NCBI RefSeq assembly: GCF_001686985.1
Contig: NZ_CP015318.1
Coordinates: forward strand, 3,780,001 to 3,844,000
Direction of reading: 5' to 3'
Source of the DNA: Mesorhizobium amorphae CCNWGS0123
GTDB lineage: Bacteria; Pseudomonadota; Alphaproteobacteria; Rhizobiales; Rhizobiaceae
Length of the DNA stretch: 64,000 nucleotides
Within the stretch, counting starts at the first letter, position 1, and each line of letters opens with the position of its first letter. The position numbers were made by a program, and so were the translations under genes. The notes below the pieces were generated by a model. That model ran no database searches, had not been told where the DNA came from, and saw nothing but the letters and a program-made list of their open reading frames with translations. Positions 8,049 to 17,646 of the stretch are shown here, in pieces.

Positions 8049-8993
8049 TCATGCCACTTCCCGCGGCTGCGGCACAAGGGCCAGCGCCTCGGCAAAGCTC
8101 GCCGCCGTGAAGCCAGGCACGGCATCGCAGCTCTCGATGGCAAGCGTCGCCGCGGCGACACCTTCCCGAAGCGCGGCGCGCAGCGACAATCCGCGCAGCA
8201 GGGCGGCGATCGTCGCGCCCGCCAGCGCATCGCCGGCGCCGGTGACATCGGCAATCCGTCGGGGGGCAGAGGGCGCGACGGCGAAAAGCCCGTCTCCGTC
8301 AAAGCCTAGTACCGGGGCGCCGCCCGCCGTCACCACGCCGCTCGCGAGGCCAGCGCGCCTCAGCCCCTCGACAAGACCTTGCTCGGAGGCATCGGCGTCT
8401 ACCCCGGCCAGCGCGACTGCTTCGCGCCGGTTCATGAAAAGCAGGGCCAGGCTGCCGAGCACCGGCATCAGCCGTACCACCTTGGCCGGCGAGATGGCGA
8501 TGGCGAATACCGGCCTGGCGCCGGCCAGCGCCACCAGCCGCTCGAGTGCCGCGGTCGGCAGGTTTGCGTCGCACAGGATCGCGTCGGCGGCGGCGACCAC
8601 CTCGCGCACCTTGGCGCGGCGGATCTGCTTGGCGAAGGCGAGGTCGTAGAGCGCCATGTCGGCAAAGCCGACGATCAGCTCGCCGTCACGATCGATCAGC
8701 GCTGTATAGCTCGGCGTGGTGCGGTCGAGGAACACCGCCGACAGGTCGGCGATGCCCGACGCGGCGATGGCGCGCGACACCGTCTCGCCCGAGGCGTCGC
8801 CGCCGCGCAGCGAAAGCAGCGAGGCAGAAACACCGCGCCGCACCAGGCTGCGCAGCGCGTTGAAGACGCCGCCGCCGACATCCTCGCGCATCGTGCCGGG
8901 GTTGGACGCGGCCGGCACATAGGGTCCTGCAACCTGGCCGCGCCGGTCGATATGGGCGCCGCCCACGGCCAGGATTTTTGGGGATGTCGTCAT
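8049..8993 (-). CDS. psuK: PfkB-family carbohydrate kinase, likely pseudouridine kinase
   Basis: The 314-residue protein has the PfkB fold: A-V-G-G-A-H-I-D-R-R-G near the N-terminus, a D-V-G-G-G-V-F-N-A glycine motif, and the catalytic signature D-V-T-G-A-G-D-A-L-A-G near residue 250. PsuK phosphorylates pseudouridine to the substrate of PsuG. The specificity call comes from its position directly upstream of psuG. I took the ATG at 8993. Twelve in-frame codons above it lack support. Confidence 0.85.
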   Translation of the reverse strand: MTTSPKILAVGGAHIDRRGQVAGPYVPAASNPGTMREDVGGGVFNALRSLVRRGVSASLLSLRGGDASGETVSRAIAASGIADLSAVFLDRTTPSYTALIDRDGELIVGFADMALYDLAFAKQIRRAKVREVVAAADAILCDANLPTAALERLVALAGARPVFAIAISPAKVVRLMPVLGSLALLFMNRREAVALAGVDADASEQGLVEGLRRAGLASGVVTAGGAPVLGFDGDGLFAVAPSAPRRIADVTGAGDALAGATIAALLRGLSLRAALREGVAAATLAIESCDAVPGFTAASFAEALALVPQPREVA

Positions 8994-9202
8994 GCGGGCG
9001 ATATGACCTTTGTTATTCCAGCGGCACAAGCGCTAAGCTGTGCGGCGGAGCTTCGCAGGGCAAGGCAGCGATTCGGTGGATCAATACAATCGGATCGGCT
9101 GAGCGAATGCGGGACACATCCCGGAACAAAGGGATGGGACAAAAAAAGAACAAATCCGGAAAAATATTGCTTTTCAGAACGTTGGCGCCCCTTGCCAAAC
9201 GA

Positions 9203-9217
9203 GAACAAAAGTGGTAC
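9203..9217 (+). promoter_or_regulatory. Candidate LexA (SOS) box upstream of recA
   Basis: GAAC, seven bases, then GTAC lies 59 bases before the recA ATG. The known alphaproteobacterial LexA site is GAAC-N7-GAAC, so this is one mismatch from consensus. A weaker GAAC-N7-GAAA lies at 9148-9162. LexA control of recA is expected, but the site is unproven. Confidence 0.55.
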
Positions 9218-9275
9218 AAATAATCAGGGATCGCGGATTGTCCGGCCTTCATTGACGACCAAGGGGTGATGTATC

Positions 9276-10376
9276 ATGGCTCAGAATACTTTGCGGCTTG
9301 TAGAGGATAAGGCAGTGGACAAATCAAAGGCCCTGGATGCGGCGCTGTCGCAGATCGAGCGCGCTTTCGGCAAGGGCTCGATCATGCGGCTCGGCGCCAA
9401 TGAGCAGGTCGTCGAGATCGAAACCGTGCCCACCGGATCGCTCGGCCTCGACATCGCGCTTGGCGTCGGTGGCCTGCCGCGCGGCCGCATCGTCGAGATC
9501 TACGGGCCGGAAAGCTCAGGCAAAACGACGCTGGCGCTGCACACGGTAGCGGAGGCACAGAAGAAGGGCGGCATCTGCGCCTTCGTCGACGCCGAACACG
9601 CGCTCGACCCGGTCTATGCCCGCAAGCTCGGTGTCGACCTGGAAAACCTTTTGATCTCGCAGCCCGACACCGGCGAGCAGGCGCTCGAGATCTGCGACAC
9701 GCTGGTGCGGTCCGGCGCCATCGACGTGCTGGTGGTCGATTCGGTTGCGGCGCTGACGCCGCGCGCCGAAATCGAGGGCGAGATGGGCGATTCGCTGCCC
9801 GGCCTGCAGGCCCGCCTGATGAGCCAGGCGCTGCGCAAGCTGACCGCTTCGATCTCGCGCTCCAACACCATGGTCATCTTCATCAACCAGATCCGCATGA
9901 AGATCGGCGTCATGTTCGGCTCGCCCGAAACCACGACCGGCGGCAACGCGCTGAAATTCTATGCCTCGGTCCGTCTCGACATCCGCCGCATCGGTTCGGT
10001 CAAGGACCGCGACGAGGTTGTCGGCAACCAGACCCGCGTCAAGGTGGTCAAGAACAAGCTGGCGCCGCCCTTCAAGGTGGTCGAGTTCGACATCATGTAT
10101 GGCGAAGGCGTCTCCAAGACCGGCGAACTGGTCGACCTCGGCGTCAAGGCCGGTGTGGTCGAGAAGTCAGGCGCCTGGTTCTCCTACAACTCACAGCGCC
10201 TCGGCCAGGGCCGCGAGAACGCAAAGCTGTTCCTGCGCGACAATCCCGACACCGCGCGCGAGATCGAACTGGCGCTCAGGCAGAATGCCGGGCTGATCGC
10301 CGAGAAGTTCCTCGAAAATGGCGGCCCTGAGCGCGGCGAAGACGACGGCTTCGAGGAGGAATCCGGCGCGATGTAG
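9276..10376 (+). CDS. recA: Recombinase RecA
   Basis: RecA forms filaments on single-stranded DNA, drives strand exchange, and triggers LexA cleavage. The 366-residue protein has Walker A G-P-E-S-S-G-K-T at residues 77-84, the V-D-A-E-H-A-L-D-P segment, Walker B in V-L-V-V-D-S-V-A-A-L, and the T-T-G-G-N-A-L-K-F-Y signature. An acidic C-terminal tail is also present. Length is normal. It has its own upstream regulatory gap and ends before a strong terminator, so it is probably monocistronic. Confidence 0.99.
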   Translation: MAQNTLRLVEDKAVDKSKALDAALSQIERAFGKGSIMRLGANEQVVEIETVPTGSLGLDIALGVGGLPRGRIVEIYGPESSGKTTLALHTVAEAQKKGGICAFVDAEHALDPVYARKLGVDLENLLISQPDTGEQALEICDTLVRSGAIDVLVVDSVAALTPRAEIEGEMGDSLPGLQARLMSQALRKLTASISRSNTMVIFINQIRMKIGVMFGSPETTTGGNALKFYASVRLDIRRIGSVKDRDEVVGNQTRVKVVKNKLAPPFKVVEFDIMYGEGVSKTGELVDLGVKAGVVEKSGAWFSYNSQRLGQGRENAKLFLRDNPDTAREIELALRQNAGLIAEKFLENGGPERGEDDGFEEESGAM

Positions 10377-10461
10377 GGCTTGCGAGCGGCGGCCGGAGTT
10401 CGGCCATAATCTCGGTCCATCACCTGAAGCTTATGTAATCGAGTTCTGTGTTGTTGCGTTT

Positions 10462-10496
10462 CGAACCGCCGGCCTTGCGCCGGCGGTTCGTGTTTT
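10462..10496 (+). terminator. Intrinsic terminator of recA
   Basis: A perfect 12-bp stem (arms 10462-10473 and 10479-10490, GC-rich) with a CTTGC loop is followed by TGTTTT. It lies 85 bases after the recA stop. Confidence 0.85.
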
Positions 10497-10571
10497 AGGC
10501 GGCACCTTGCGCAGCCGGCAAAGGGCTGCGTTTTCCCTCCATTTTCGGTGGTGGGTCAGTTTGAAATTCGA

Positions 10572-10889
10572 TCAAGATGGATTGCCGAAGGCAATTGCCA
10601 CGAGAATGGCCGCGCCGAAGCTGCAGAGATAGACAATGACACCATATGCAATCACCCGACGAGCAATCAGGAAACGGGGTGACCAATATTCAGCATACAG
10701 CCTTGCATTTCGTTTCCCCAGTCGTTCGCTCCATGGAAGGTTCCGTTCTTCATTTGACCCGTAGAAATCGGTCCGCACAAAAATGCTTAGAGTTGCGAAG
10801 AACATGGCGGCGAAACTCAGGACTGCGACAACGCAACAGGCGGCTATTGGAATAAACAAGTGAGGATTGTTCGCCCATTCATACCTCAA
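10572..10889 (-). CDS. Hypothetical two-helix membrane protein
   Basis: I do not recognise this 105-residue protein. It has two clear hydrophobic segments: residues about 12-38 (I-P-I-A-A-C-C-V-V-A-V-L) and about 78-101 (V-I-A-Y-G-V-I-V-Y-L). A polar loop between them holds W-S-E-R-L-G-K-R-N-A-R-L-Y. The gene sits alone between recA and alaS on the opposite strand and uses more A/T-ending codons than its neighbours, which may mean recent acquisition. The two-helix hairpin layout and lack of competing genes support it as real. Confidence 0.6.
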   Translation of the reverse strand: MRYEWANNPHLFIPIAACCVVAVLSFAAMFFATLSIFVRTDFYGSNEERNLPWSERLGKRNARLYAEYWSPRFLIARRVIAYGVIVYLCSFGAAILVAIAFGNPS

Positions 10890-11092
10890 ATGTCCTCACT
10901 CCTCCGCTATTTGTATGGGCCGCGAACCATCGGCTTCTCTGCCTCTTCGGCGGAATTTCAACTGACCCACTACCCCATTTTCGTGTTTCTGGACAGGCTG
11001 CGGCGTGATCGCTAAAAGGCCAAGTCCATCTTCCAATGGACAAGACCAGTTTCCGCCGGGTTGCCGGCGGTTTTCGCGAAAAGGCAGCACTC

Positions 11093-13759
11093 ATGAGTGG
11101 CGTGAACGAGATCCGGTCGACATTTCTCGACTATTTCCGCAAGGAAGGCCACGAGGTCGTGGCTTCGAGCCCGCTGGTGCCGCGCAACGACCCGACATTG
11201 ATGTTCACCAATGCCGGCATGGTGCAGTTCAAGAACGTCTTCACCGGCCTCGAGAAGCGGCCCTATTCGCGTGCCACGACCGCGCAGAAGAGCGTTCGCG
11301 CCGGCGGCAAGCACAACGATCTCGACAATGTCGGCTACACGGCGCGCCACCTGACTTTCTTCGAGATGCTCGGCAATTTCTCCTTCGGCGACTATTTCAA
11401 GGAGCGCGCCATCGAGCTTGCCTGGAACCTGATCACCAAAGAGTTCGGGCTGAACAAGGACAAGTTGCTGGTCACCGTCTATCACACGGACGACGAGGCG
11501 GCCGGCTTCTGGAAGAAGATCGCCGGCTTCTCGGACGATCGCATCATCCGCATCCCGACCTCCGACAATTTCTGGGCGATGGGCGATACCGGACCGTGCG
11601 GTCCGTGCTCGGAGATCTTCATCGACCGTGGCGAGCATATCTGGGGCGGTCCTCCCGGCACCCCCGAGGAGGACGGCGACCGCTTCCTCGAATTCTGGAA
11701 CCTGGTGTTCATGCAGTATGAACAGGTGACCAAGGAGGAGCGCATCGACCTGCCGCGGCCGTCGATCGACACCGGCATGGGCCTGGAGCGCATGGCCTCC
11801 ATCCTGCAAGGGGTGGAAAGCGTATTCGAAACCGATCTGTTCCGTCACCTGATCGATGCAGCGTCGTCTGCGCTCGGCCGCGGTCCGGATGCCGACACTG
11901 TCGGCTCGTATCGCGTCATCGCCGACCATCTGCGGTCTTCCTGCTTCCTGGTGGCCGACGGCGTGCTGCCGTCCAATGAAGGCCGCGGCTATGTGCTGCG
12001 TCGCATCATGCGCCGCGCCATGCGCCATGCGCAGCTGCTCGGCGCGAACGAGCCGCTGATGTGGAAGCTGGTGCCGGCGCTGGTCCGTGAGATGGCCCAG
12101 GCCTATCCGGAACTCGGGCGCGGCGAAGCGCTCATCACCGAAACGCTGAAGCTGGAAGAGACCCGCTTTCGCAAGACGCTGGCACGCGGCCTCGGCCTGC
12201 TTTCGGACGCGACGGAAACGCTCGGCGCCGGCGACATGCTGGATGGTGAGACGGCCTTCAGGCTCTACGATACCTATGGCTTCCCGCTCGACCTGACGCA
12301 GGATGCGCTGCGCCAGCGCAGCATCTCGGTCGATCTTGCCGGCTTCACCGATGCGATGGAGCGGCAGAAGGCCGAGGCGCGCAAGAGCTGGGCCGGTTCC
12401 GGCGACGCTGCCACCGAGACCGTCTGGTTCGCGGTGCGCGAGAAGACCGGCGCCACCGAGTTCCTCGGCTACGAGACCGAGCAGGCGGAAGGCCTCATCC
12501 TGGCGCTGGTCAGCGACGGCAAGACCGTCGACAGCGCGAACAAGGGTGACGCGGTTGCCGTGGTCGTCAACCAGACGCCGTTCTATGGCGAGTCCGGCGG
12601 CCAGATGGGCGACACCGGCGTCATATCAGGCGAAGGATTCTCGATCGCGATCTCCGACACGCAGAAGAAGGCCGACGGGCTGTTCGTGCATCTCGGCACG
12701 GTGGCCGACGGCACCGTCAAGACCGGCGCTGCCGTCGAGTTGAAGGTCGACCATGCGCGCCGCTCCAGGCTGCGCGCCAACCATTCTGCCACGCACCTGA
12801 TCCACGAGGCGCTGCGCGAGGTGCTGGGTACGCATGTCGCGCAGAAGGGCTCGCTGGTCGCGCCCGAGCGCCTGCGCTTCGACATCTCGCACAACAAGCC
12901 CATTTCATCAGAGGATCTCGAAGAGGTCGAGCGCATGGCGAACGAGATTGTCGTCCAGAACAGCCCGGTGACCACGCGGCTGATGTCGGTCGACGACGCC
13001 ATTGCCGAGGGCGCCATGGCGCTGTTCGGCGAAAAGTACGGTGACGAAGTGCGCGTCGTGTCGATGGGCACCGGCCTGCATGGCGCCAAGGCCAACCGAC
13101 CCTATTCGGTCGAGCTTTGCGGCGGCACGCATGTCAGGGCGACCGGCGACATCGGCCTGGTGCGTGTTGTTTCGGACAGCGCGGTCGCCGCCGGCGTGCG
13201 CCGCATCGAGGCGCTGACCGGCGAGGCCGCCAGGAAACATCTCGACGAGCAGGACAGGCGGCTGAAGACGGTTGCCGCGACGCTTAAGATCTCGCCGGCC
13301 GACGTGCCGGCCCGCGTCGAGGCGCTGCTCGACGAGCGCAAGAAGCTCGAGAAGGAACTGACCGAAGCGCGCAAGAAACTGGCGCTGGGCGGTGGTGCCG
13401 CTGCCGGTGCGCCGGCCGAGAACGAGACCGTTGCCGGTGTCGGCTTCCTCGGCAAGGCCGTCTCCGGCGTGGCGCCGAAGGATCTGAAGCCGCTTGCCGA
13501 TGCCGGCAAGACGTCGCTGGGCTCCGGCGTCGTCGTCTTCGTCGGCGCCGGCGAGGACAACAAGGCCAGCGTCGTGGTCGCCGTGACCGACGATTTGCTC
13601 AGTCGCTTCAGCGCCGTCGATCTGGTGCGCGTCGCGTCCGCGGCACTCGGCGGGCAGGGCGGCGGCGGTCGCCCGGACATGGCCCAGGCCGGCGGTCCCG
13701 ACGCATCGAAGGCCAGCGACGCGATTGCAGCGGTAAGGGCGGCGCTCGAGGCCGCCTGA
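11093..13759 (+). CDS. alaS: Alanyl-tRNA synthetase
   Basis: AlaRS charges tRNA-Ala and edits mischarged Ser/Gly. The 888-residue protein has the class II catalytic core at the N-terminus (F-T-N-A-G-M-V-Q-F-K, then R-A-T-T-A-Q-K-S-V-R-A-G-G-K-H-N-D). The editing domain has H-S-A-T-H at 564-568 and C-G-G-T-H starting at Cys676, and a C-Ala domain with D-M-A-Q-A-G-G follows at the end. I chose the ATG at 11093 (M-S-G-V-N-E-I-R), the usual N-terminus, although the frame is open to 11036. Confidence 0.98.
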   Translation: MSGVNEIRSTFLDYFRKEGHEVVASSPLVPRNDPTLMFTNAGMVQFKNVFTGLEKRPYSRATTAQKSVRAGGKHNDLDNVGYTARHLTFFEMLGNFSFGDYFKERAIELAWNLITKEFGLNKDKLLVTVYHTDDEAAGFWKKIAGFSDDRIIRIPTSDNFWAMGDTGPCGPCSEIFIDRGEHIWGGPPGTPEEDGDRFLEFWNLVFMQYEQVTKEERIDLPRPSIDTGMGLERMASILQGVESVFETDLFRHLIDAASSALGRGPDADTVGSYRVIADHLRSSCFLVADGVLPSNEGRGYVLRRIMRRAMRHAQLLGANEPLMWKLVPALVREMAQAYPELGRGEALITETLKLEETRFRKTLARGLGLLSDATETLGAGDMLDGETAFRLYDTYGFPLDLTQDALRQRSISVDLAGFTDAMERQKAEARKSWAGSGDAATETVWFAVREKTGATEFLGYETEQAEGLILALVSDGKTVDSANKGDAVAVVVNQTPFYGESGGQMGDTGVISGEGFSIAISDTQKKADGLFVHLGTVADGTVKTGAAVELKVDHARRSRLRANHSATHLIHEALREVLGTHVAQKGSLVAPERLRFDISHNKPISSEDLEEVERMANEIVVQNSPVTTRLMSVDDAIAEGAMALFGEKYGDEVRVVSMGTGLHGAKANRPYSVELCGGTHVRATGDIGLVRVVSDSAVAAGVRRIEALTGEAARKHLDEQDRRLKTVAATLKISPADVPARVEALLDERKKLEKELTEARKKLALGGGAAAGAPAENETVAGVGFLGKAVSGVAPKDLKPLADAGKTSLGSGVVVFVGAGEDNKASVVVAVTDDLLSRFSAVDLVRVASAALGGQGGGGRPDMAQAGGPDASKASDAIAAVRAALEAA

Positions 13760-13769
13760 AAGCCACCAC

Positions 13770-15065
13770 ATGAAGGTCCTTGTTCTCGGCGGCTATGGTC
13801 TGATCGGGGAAGCCCTCATCGGCCGTTTGCTCCGCGACGGCCATCATGTGGCCGGCCTGGGCCGCGATGTTCTGGACGCTGAACGGCGCAGGCCAGCGGT
13901 ACGCTGGATCGCGGCCGACATGTCGCGACTGCTTGCCGCTCAAGACTGGCTGCCAGTGGTTGCGGGCATGGATGTGGTCGTCAACGCGGCGGGCGCCCTG
14001 CAGGACGGCGCGCGCGACCATCTCGACGCCGTCCACCGGGGCTCGGTGGTGGCACTGGTGGCGGCGTGCGAACAGGCCGGCGTGCGCCGTTTTGTGCAGA
14101 TCTCCGCGATCGGCGCCGATCTCGCCTCGGCAAATCCTTTCTTCAGCACCAAGGCGGCGGGCGACAAGGCCGTCGCGAGCTCGTCGCTGGAATGGACGAT
14201 CCTGCGGCCGGGTCTGGTGATCGCGCCGGCGGCCTATGGCGGGACCGCGCTTTTGCGTGCCCTTGCAGCCTTCCCTTGTTTTGTTCCCGCGGTCCTATCG
14301 CGCCAGCCGATCCAGACCGTATCGGTCACCGACGTCGCCGAAGCGGTCTCACGCGCGGTCGCCGGCTCCCTGCCGCCGCGCCTTGGCGTCGATCTCGTCG
14401 AAAGCGAGGCCCGGTCTCTCGCCGATGTCCTGTCTGCCTTTCGCGCATGGCTTGGTCTGCCGCAGGCGCGGGTCGTGCCGATACCGGCCATCCTCGGTCG
14501 GCTTGCCGGCGCCGGTGCCGACGTCCTCGGCAAGCTTGGTTGGCGTTCTCCTTTGCGCAGCTCGGCACTTGCCGCGCTGGCAGACGGTGTTACGGGCAAT
14601 GCCCAGTCCTGGAACGATGTTTGCGACCATAAGCTGCAGTCGCTGGAAGCAACGCTGGCCGACATGCCTGCGCATGTTCAGGAGCGATGGTTCGCCCGCC
14701 TCTGGCTGGCAAAGCCGGTCATCTTTGCCTGCCTGTCCCTGTTCTGGCTTGCTTCGGGCATCATCGGCCTGATCCGGCAAGACGAGGCCGCGGACATTCT
14801 CGTCTCGCGCGGCGTGCCGGCGAATCTCGCGCATATCCCGGTTCTGGTCGGCAGCGCCGCGGATATCCTTGTTGGCGCGGCGGTTCTGGTCCGGTCCTTG
14901 GCCAGGCCGGCGCTGCTGGCGATGATCGCGATCACGCTGTTCTATCTGGCGGCGTCGACGCTTCTTGCCCCCGATTTGTGGCTCGCTCCGCTGGGGCCAT
15001 TGGTCAAGACAATTCCCGCGCTTTGCCTGGTGCTGGTCGCGCTTGCGGTTCTCGACGAGCGATGA
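13770..15065 (+). CDS. SDR/NmrA-type oxidoreductase fused to a DoxX-like membrane domain
   Basis: This 431-residue protein combines two parts. Residues 1-300 form a Rossmann NAD(P)-binding domain of the atypical SDR class, with G-G-Y-G-L-I-G at 7-13 and a T-I-L-R-P-G-L-V block near 150. Residues about 305-430 form four hydrophobic helices resembling the DoxX-like family. It starts 10 bases after the alaS stop and overlaps the next gene by four bases (ATGA). The substrate is unknown. A quinone-linked or membrane redox role is possible but is inference. Confidence 0.8.
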   Translation: MKVLVLGGYGLIGEALIGRLLRDGHHVAGLGRDVLDAERRRPAVRWIAADMSRLLAAQDWLPVVAGMDVVVNAAGALQDGARDHLDAVHRGSVVALVAACEQAGVRRFVQISAIGADLASANPFFSTKAAGDKAVASSSLEWTILRPGLVIAPAAYGGTALLRALAAFPCFVPAVLSRQPIQTVSVTDVAEAVSRAVAGSLPPRLGVDLVESEARSLADVLSAFRAWLGLPQARVVPIPAILGRLAGAGADVLGKLGWRSPLRSSALAALADGVTGNAQSWNDVCDHKLQSLEATLADMPAHVQERWFARLWLAKPVIFACLSLFWLASGIIGLIRQDEAADILVSRGVPANLAHIPVLVGSAADILVGAAVLVRSLARPALLAMIAITLFYLAASTLLAPDLWLAPLGPLVKTIPALCLVLVALAVLDER

Positions 15066-15541
15066 GCCTCTGGGTCGACCTGCTGCACTGGGTGCACGTC
15101 ATCGGTGCCACGGTGCTCTTCGGCACCGGCGCGGGCATCGCCTTCTTCATGCTGATGGCGCAACGTACCGGCCGCGCCGACCTCGTCGCCCATGTCGCGG
15201 GCACCGTCGTCATCGCCGACACCATATTCACGGCGACGGCCGTCATTGTGCAGCCGATATCGGGTGTGCTGCTGGCGCAGGCAACGGGCTGGCCGCTGTC
15301 CGAAGGCTGGATTGTGCTGTCCTTGCTGCTCTATGTCGTGACCGGTCTGTTCTGGCTGCCCGTTGTCTGGATCCAGATCCGGATAAGAAATCTGGCGCGA
15401 CGGGCGGCCATCGAGAACGCACCGCTGCCCGCCGAAGAGCAGCGCTTGTTCCGCATCTGGTTCGCTTGCGGCTTCCCGGCTTTCGCCGCCGTGCTCGCCA
15501 TTCTCTGGCTGATGGTCACCCGGCCCGAGATAGGGTTTTAG
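15062..15541 (+). CDS. DUF2269-type integral membrane protein
   Basis: The 159-residue protein has four hydrophobic segments and a short N-terminus with L-H-W-V-H-V-I-G-A-T, where paired histidines lie in the first helix. A basic loop R-I-R-N-L-A-R-R precedes the last helix. This resembles the DUF2269 family of predicted membrane proteins, function unknown. The ATG at 15062 overlaps the stop of the SDR-DoxX gene (ATGA), so the two are probably translated together and may work together. Confidence 0.7.
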   Translation: MSLWVDLLHWVHVIGATVLFGTGAGIAFFMLMAQRTGRADLVAHVAGTVVIADTIFTATAVIVQPISGVLLAQATGWPLSEGWIVLSLLLYVVTGLFWLPVVWIQIRIRNLARRAAIENAPLPAEEQRLFRIWFACGFPAFAAVLAILWLMVTRPEIGF

Positions 15542-15575
15542 CTGTCGCCTTCTGCTGGGCCCGGTTTGCGGCGGC

Positions 15576-16202
15576 TCAATCGGCCTTTTCGGTCCTGGCG
15601 AAGCTCGCGCGCCCGGCGATGCGCGCCCACCAATCCCCGATCTCCGGAAACGTGGCCAGAAGTTCTTGCCCTTCGGCGACCTTGACGAAATAGCCGATGA
15701 TCGGCGCCGCATGCAGGTCGGCCAGCGTCAAATCACTGCCCAGCAGCCATGGCCCCGGAGCCTTGAGTGAGGTGAGCACCCGCAGCACCGTCTCGGCTTG
15801 CCTCAGGCCGCTGGCAATCAGCGCCTCGTCCGGCGGCGTATTCTCCAGCCGTTCGACGGCGACATCCCAGACCATCGACCGATAGCCATAGGCGTCGAGC
15901 ATGCCGATGATCTGGTTCATGACGGCTCGCCCGCGCGCGTCTTGCGGCTGCAGTGCCGGACCCTCGAAGGACTCGTCCACAAAACGCGCGATGGCGCTCG
16001 CCTCGAACAGGCGAAAGCCGTCATGCTCGAAGGCCGGGATGCGGCCGAACGGATGGTGATCGAGATACCAGGCCGGAACGCCTTCTGGCGCGAAGACATC
16101 GACCGGCACGAGCTCGTAGTCGACGCCCTTCTCCGCGAGGGCGAGGCGGACGATGCGCACATAGACGCTGTAGTCCGCCCCGTAGACGATGGGCTTGCCC
16201 AT
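15576..16202 (-). CDS. Glutathione S-transferase family protein
   Basis: The 208-residue protein has the GST layout. The N-terminal thioredoxin-like domain includes Y-V-R-I-V-R-L-A-L-A-E-K-G and the cis-proline loop F-G-R-I-P-A-F-E, followed by the glutathione-binding F-E-A-S-A-I-A-R. An all-helical C-terminal domain with L-T-L-A-D-L-H-A-A-P follows. It lies 12 bases after icd on the same strand and is probably co-transcribed with it. The substrate is not predictable. Confidence 0.88.
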   Translation of the reverse strand: MGKPIVYGADYSVYVRIVRLALAEKGVDYELVPVDVFAPEGVPAWYLDHHPFGRIPAFEHDGFRLFEASAIARFVDESFEGPALQPQDARGRAVMNQIIGMLDAYGYRSMVWDVAVERLENTPPDEALIASGLRQAETVLRVLTSLKAPGPWLLGSDLTLADLHAAPIIGYFVKVAEGQELLATFPEIGDWWARIAGRASFARTEKAD

Positions 16203-16214
16203 GGCGAGTGCCGG

Positions 16215-17426
16215 TCAGGCCATCGCCTTCTGCAAATTCTCGTCGATCTTGTCGAGGAAGCCGGTGGTCGAGAGCCAAGGCTGGTCGGGGCCGATCAGCA
16301 GCGACAGGTCCTTGGTCATGAAACCGCTCTCGACCGTCTGGATGCAAACCTTTTCCAGCGTCTCGGCGAAGCGCTTCAACTCGGCATTGTCGTCGAGCTT
16401 GGCGCGGTGGGCGAGCCCGCGCGTCCAGGCGAAGATCGAGGCGATCGAATTGGTCGAGGTCTCCTCGCCCTTCTGGTGCTGGCGGTAGTGGCGCGTCACG
16501 GTGCCGTGCGCGGCTTCGGCTTCCACCGTCTTGCCGTCCGGCGTCATCAGCACCGAGGTCATCAGGCCGAGCGACCCAAAACCTTGTGCCACCGTGTCGG
16601 ACTGCACGTCGCCGTCATAGTTCTTGCAGGCCCAGACATAGCCGCCCGACCATTTCAGGCTGGAGGCCACCATGTCGTCGATCAGCCGGTGCTCGTACCA
16701 CAGCTTCTTCGCCTTGAACTCGGCCTCGAACTCGGCCTCGTAAACCTCCTGGAAGATGTCCTTGAAGCGGCCGTCATAGGCCTTGAGGATGGTGTTCTTG
16801 GTCGACAGATAGACCGGGTAGTTGCGCAGTAGGCCGTAGTTCAGCGAGGCGCGGGCGAATTCGCGGATCGATTCGTCGAGATTGTACATGGCCATGGCCA
16901 CACCTGCCGCCGGCGCGTCGAACACGTCGTGCTCGATCACCTTGCCGTCCTCGCTGACGAACTTGATCGTCAGCTTGCCCTTGCCGGGGAAGCGGAAATC
17001 GGTGGCGCGGTACTGGTCGCCGAAGGCGTGACGACCGACGATGATCGGCTTGGTCCAGCCGGGCACCAGGCGCGGCACGTTCTTCATGATGATCGGCTCG
17101 CGGAAGATGGTGCCGCCGAGGATGTTGCGGATGGTGCCGTTCGGCGACTTCCACATCTTCTTCAGCTTGAATTCCTCGACGCGCTGCTCGTCGGGGGTGA
17201 TCGTCGCGCATTTCACGCCGACACCGTATTTCTTGATGGCGTTGGCCGAGTCGATGGTCACCTGGTCGCTGGTGGCGTCGCGGTGCTCGACGCCGAGGTC
17301 GTAATAGTCGAGCGTGAGGTCGAGATAGGGGTGGATCAGCTTGTCCTTGATGAACTGCCAGATGATGCGGGTCATCTCGTCGCCGTCGAGTTCGACGACC
17401 GGGTTCGCCACCTTGATCTTCGCCAT
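16215..17426 (-). CDS. icd: NADP-dependent isocitrate dehydrogenase
   Basis: Icd converts isocitrate to 2-oxoglutarate in the TCA cycle and makes NADPH. The 403-residue protein is the eukaryote-like, homodimeric type used by alphaproteobacteria. It starts M-A-K-I-K-V-A-N-P-V-V-E-L-D-G-D-E-M-T-R, has S-P-N-G-T-I-R-N-I-L-G-G-T for substrate binding, and D-G-D-V-Q-S-D near the active site. The frame is open to 18014, but the ATG at 17426 gives the family length. The GST gene follows by 12 bases. Confidence 0.97.
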   Translation of the reverse strand: MAKIKVANPVVELDGDEMTRIIWQFIKDKLIHPYLDLTLDYYDLGVEHRDATSDQVTIDSANAIKKYGVGVKCATITPDEQRVEEFKLKKMWKSPNGTIRNILGGTIFREPIIMKNVPRLVPGWTKPIIVGRHAFGDQYRATDFRFPGKGKLTIKFVSEDGKVIEHDVFDAPAAGVAMAMYNLDESIREFARASLNYGLLRNYPVYLSTKNTILKAYDGRFKDIFQEVYEAEFEAEFKAKKLWYEHRLIDDMVASSLKWSGGYVWACKNYDGDVQSDTVAQGFGSLGLMTSVLMTPDGKTVEAEAAHGTVTRHYRQHQKGEETSTNSIASIFAWTRGLAHRAKLDDNAELKRFAETLEKVCIQTVESGFMTKDLSLLIGPDQPWLSTTGFLDKIDENLQKAMA

Positions 17427-17646
17427 GGAAAGAATGCCTCGTTGCTGGGGGTATCGGAACGGCCTGCCCGCATGGCTTTCGGCCGGGGATGCGGCTCGTA
17501 TATCAAAGCATTTTTGGCCGCGCAAACGGCGATCCGCGCTGCTCGGTTCGACCGTGGCATCGGCAGGTCCTTGCTGGAGCTTCATTTTCGCGGCCGAATG
17601 TGGCAGGGGACGCTGAAATGCCGCAAACAGCAGTTCATTGACGACG

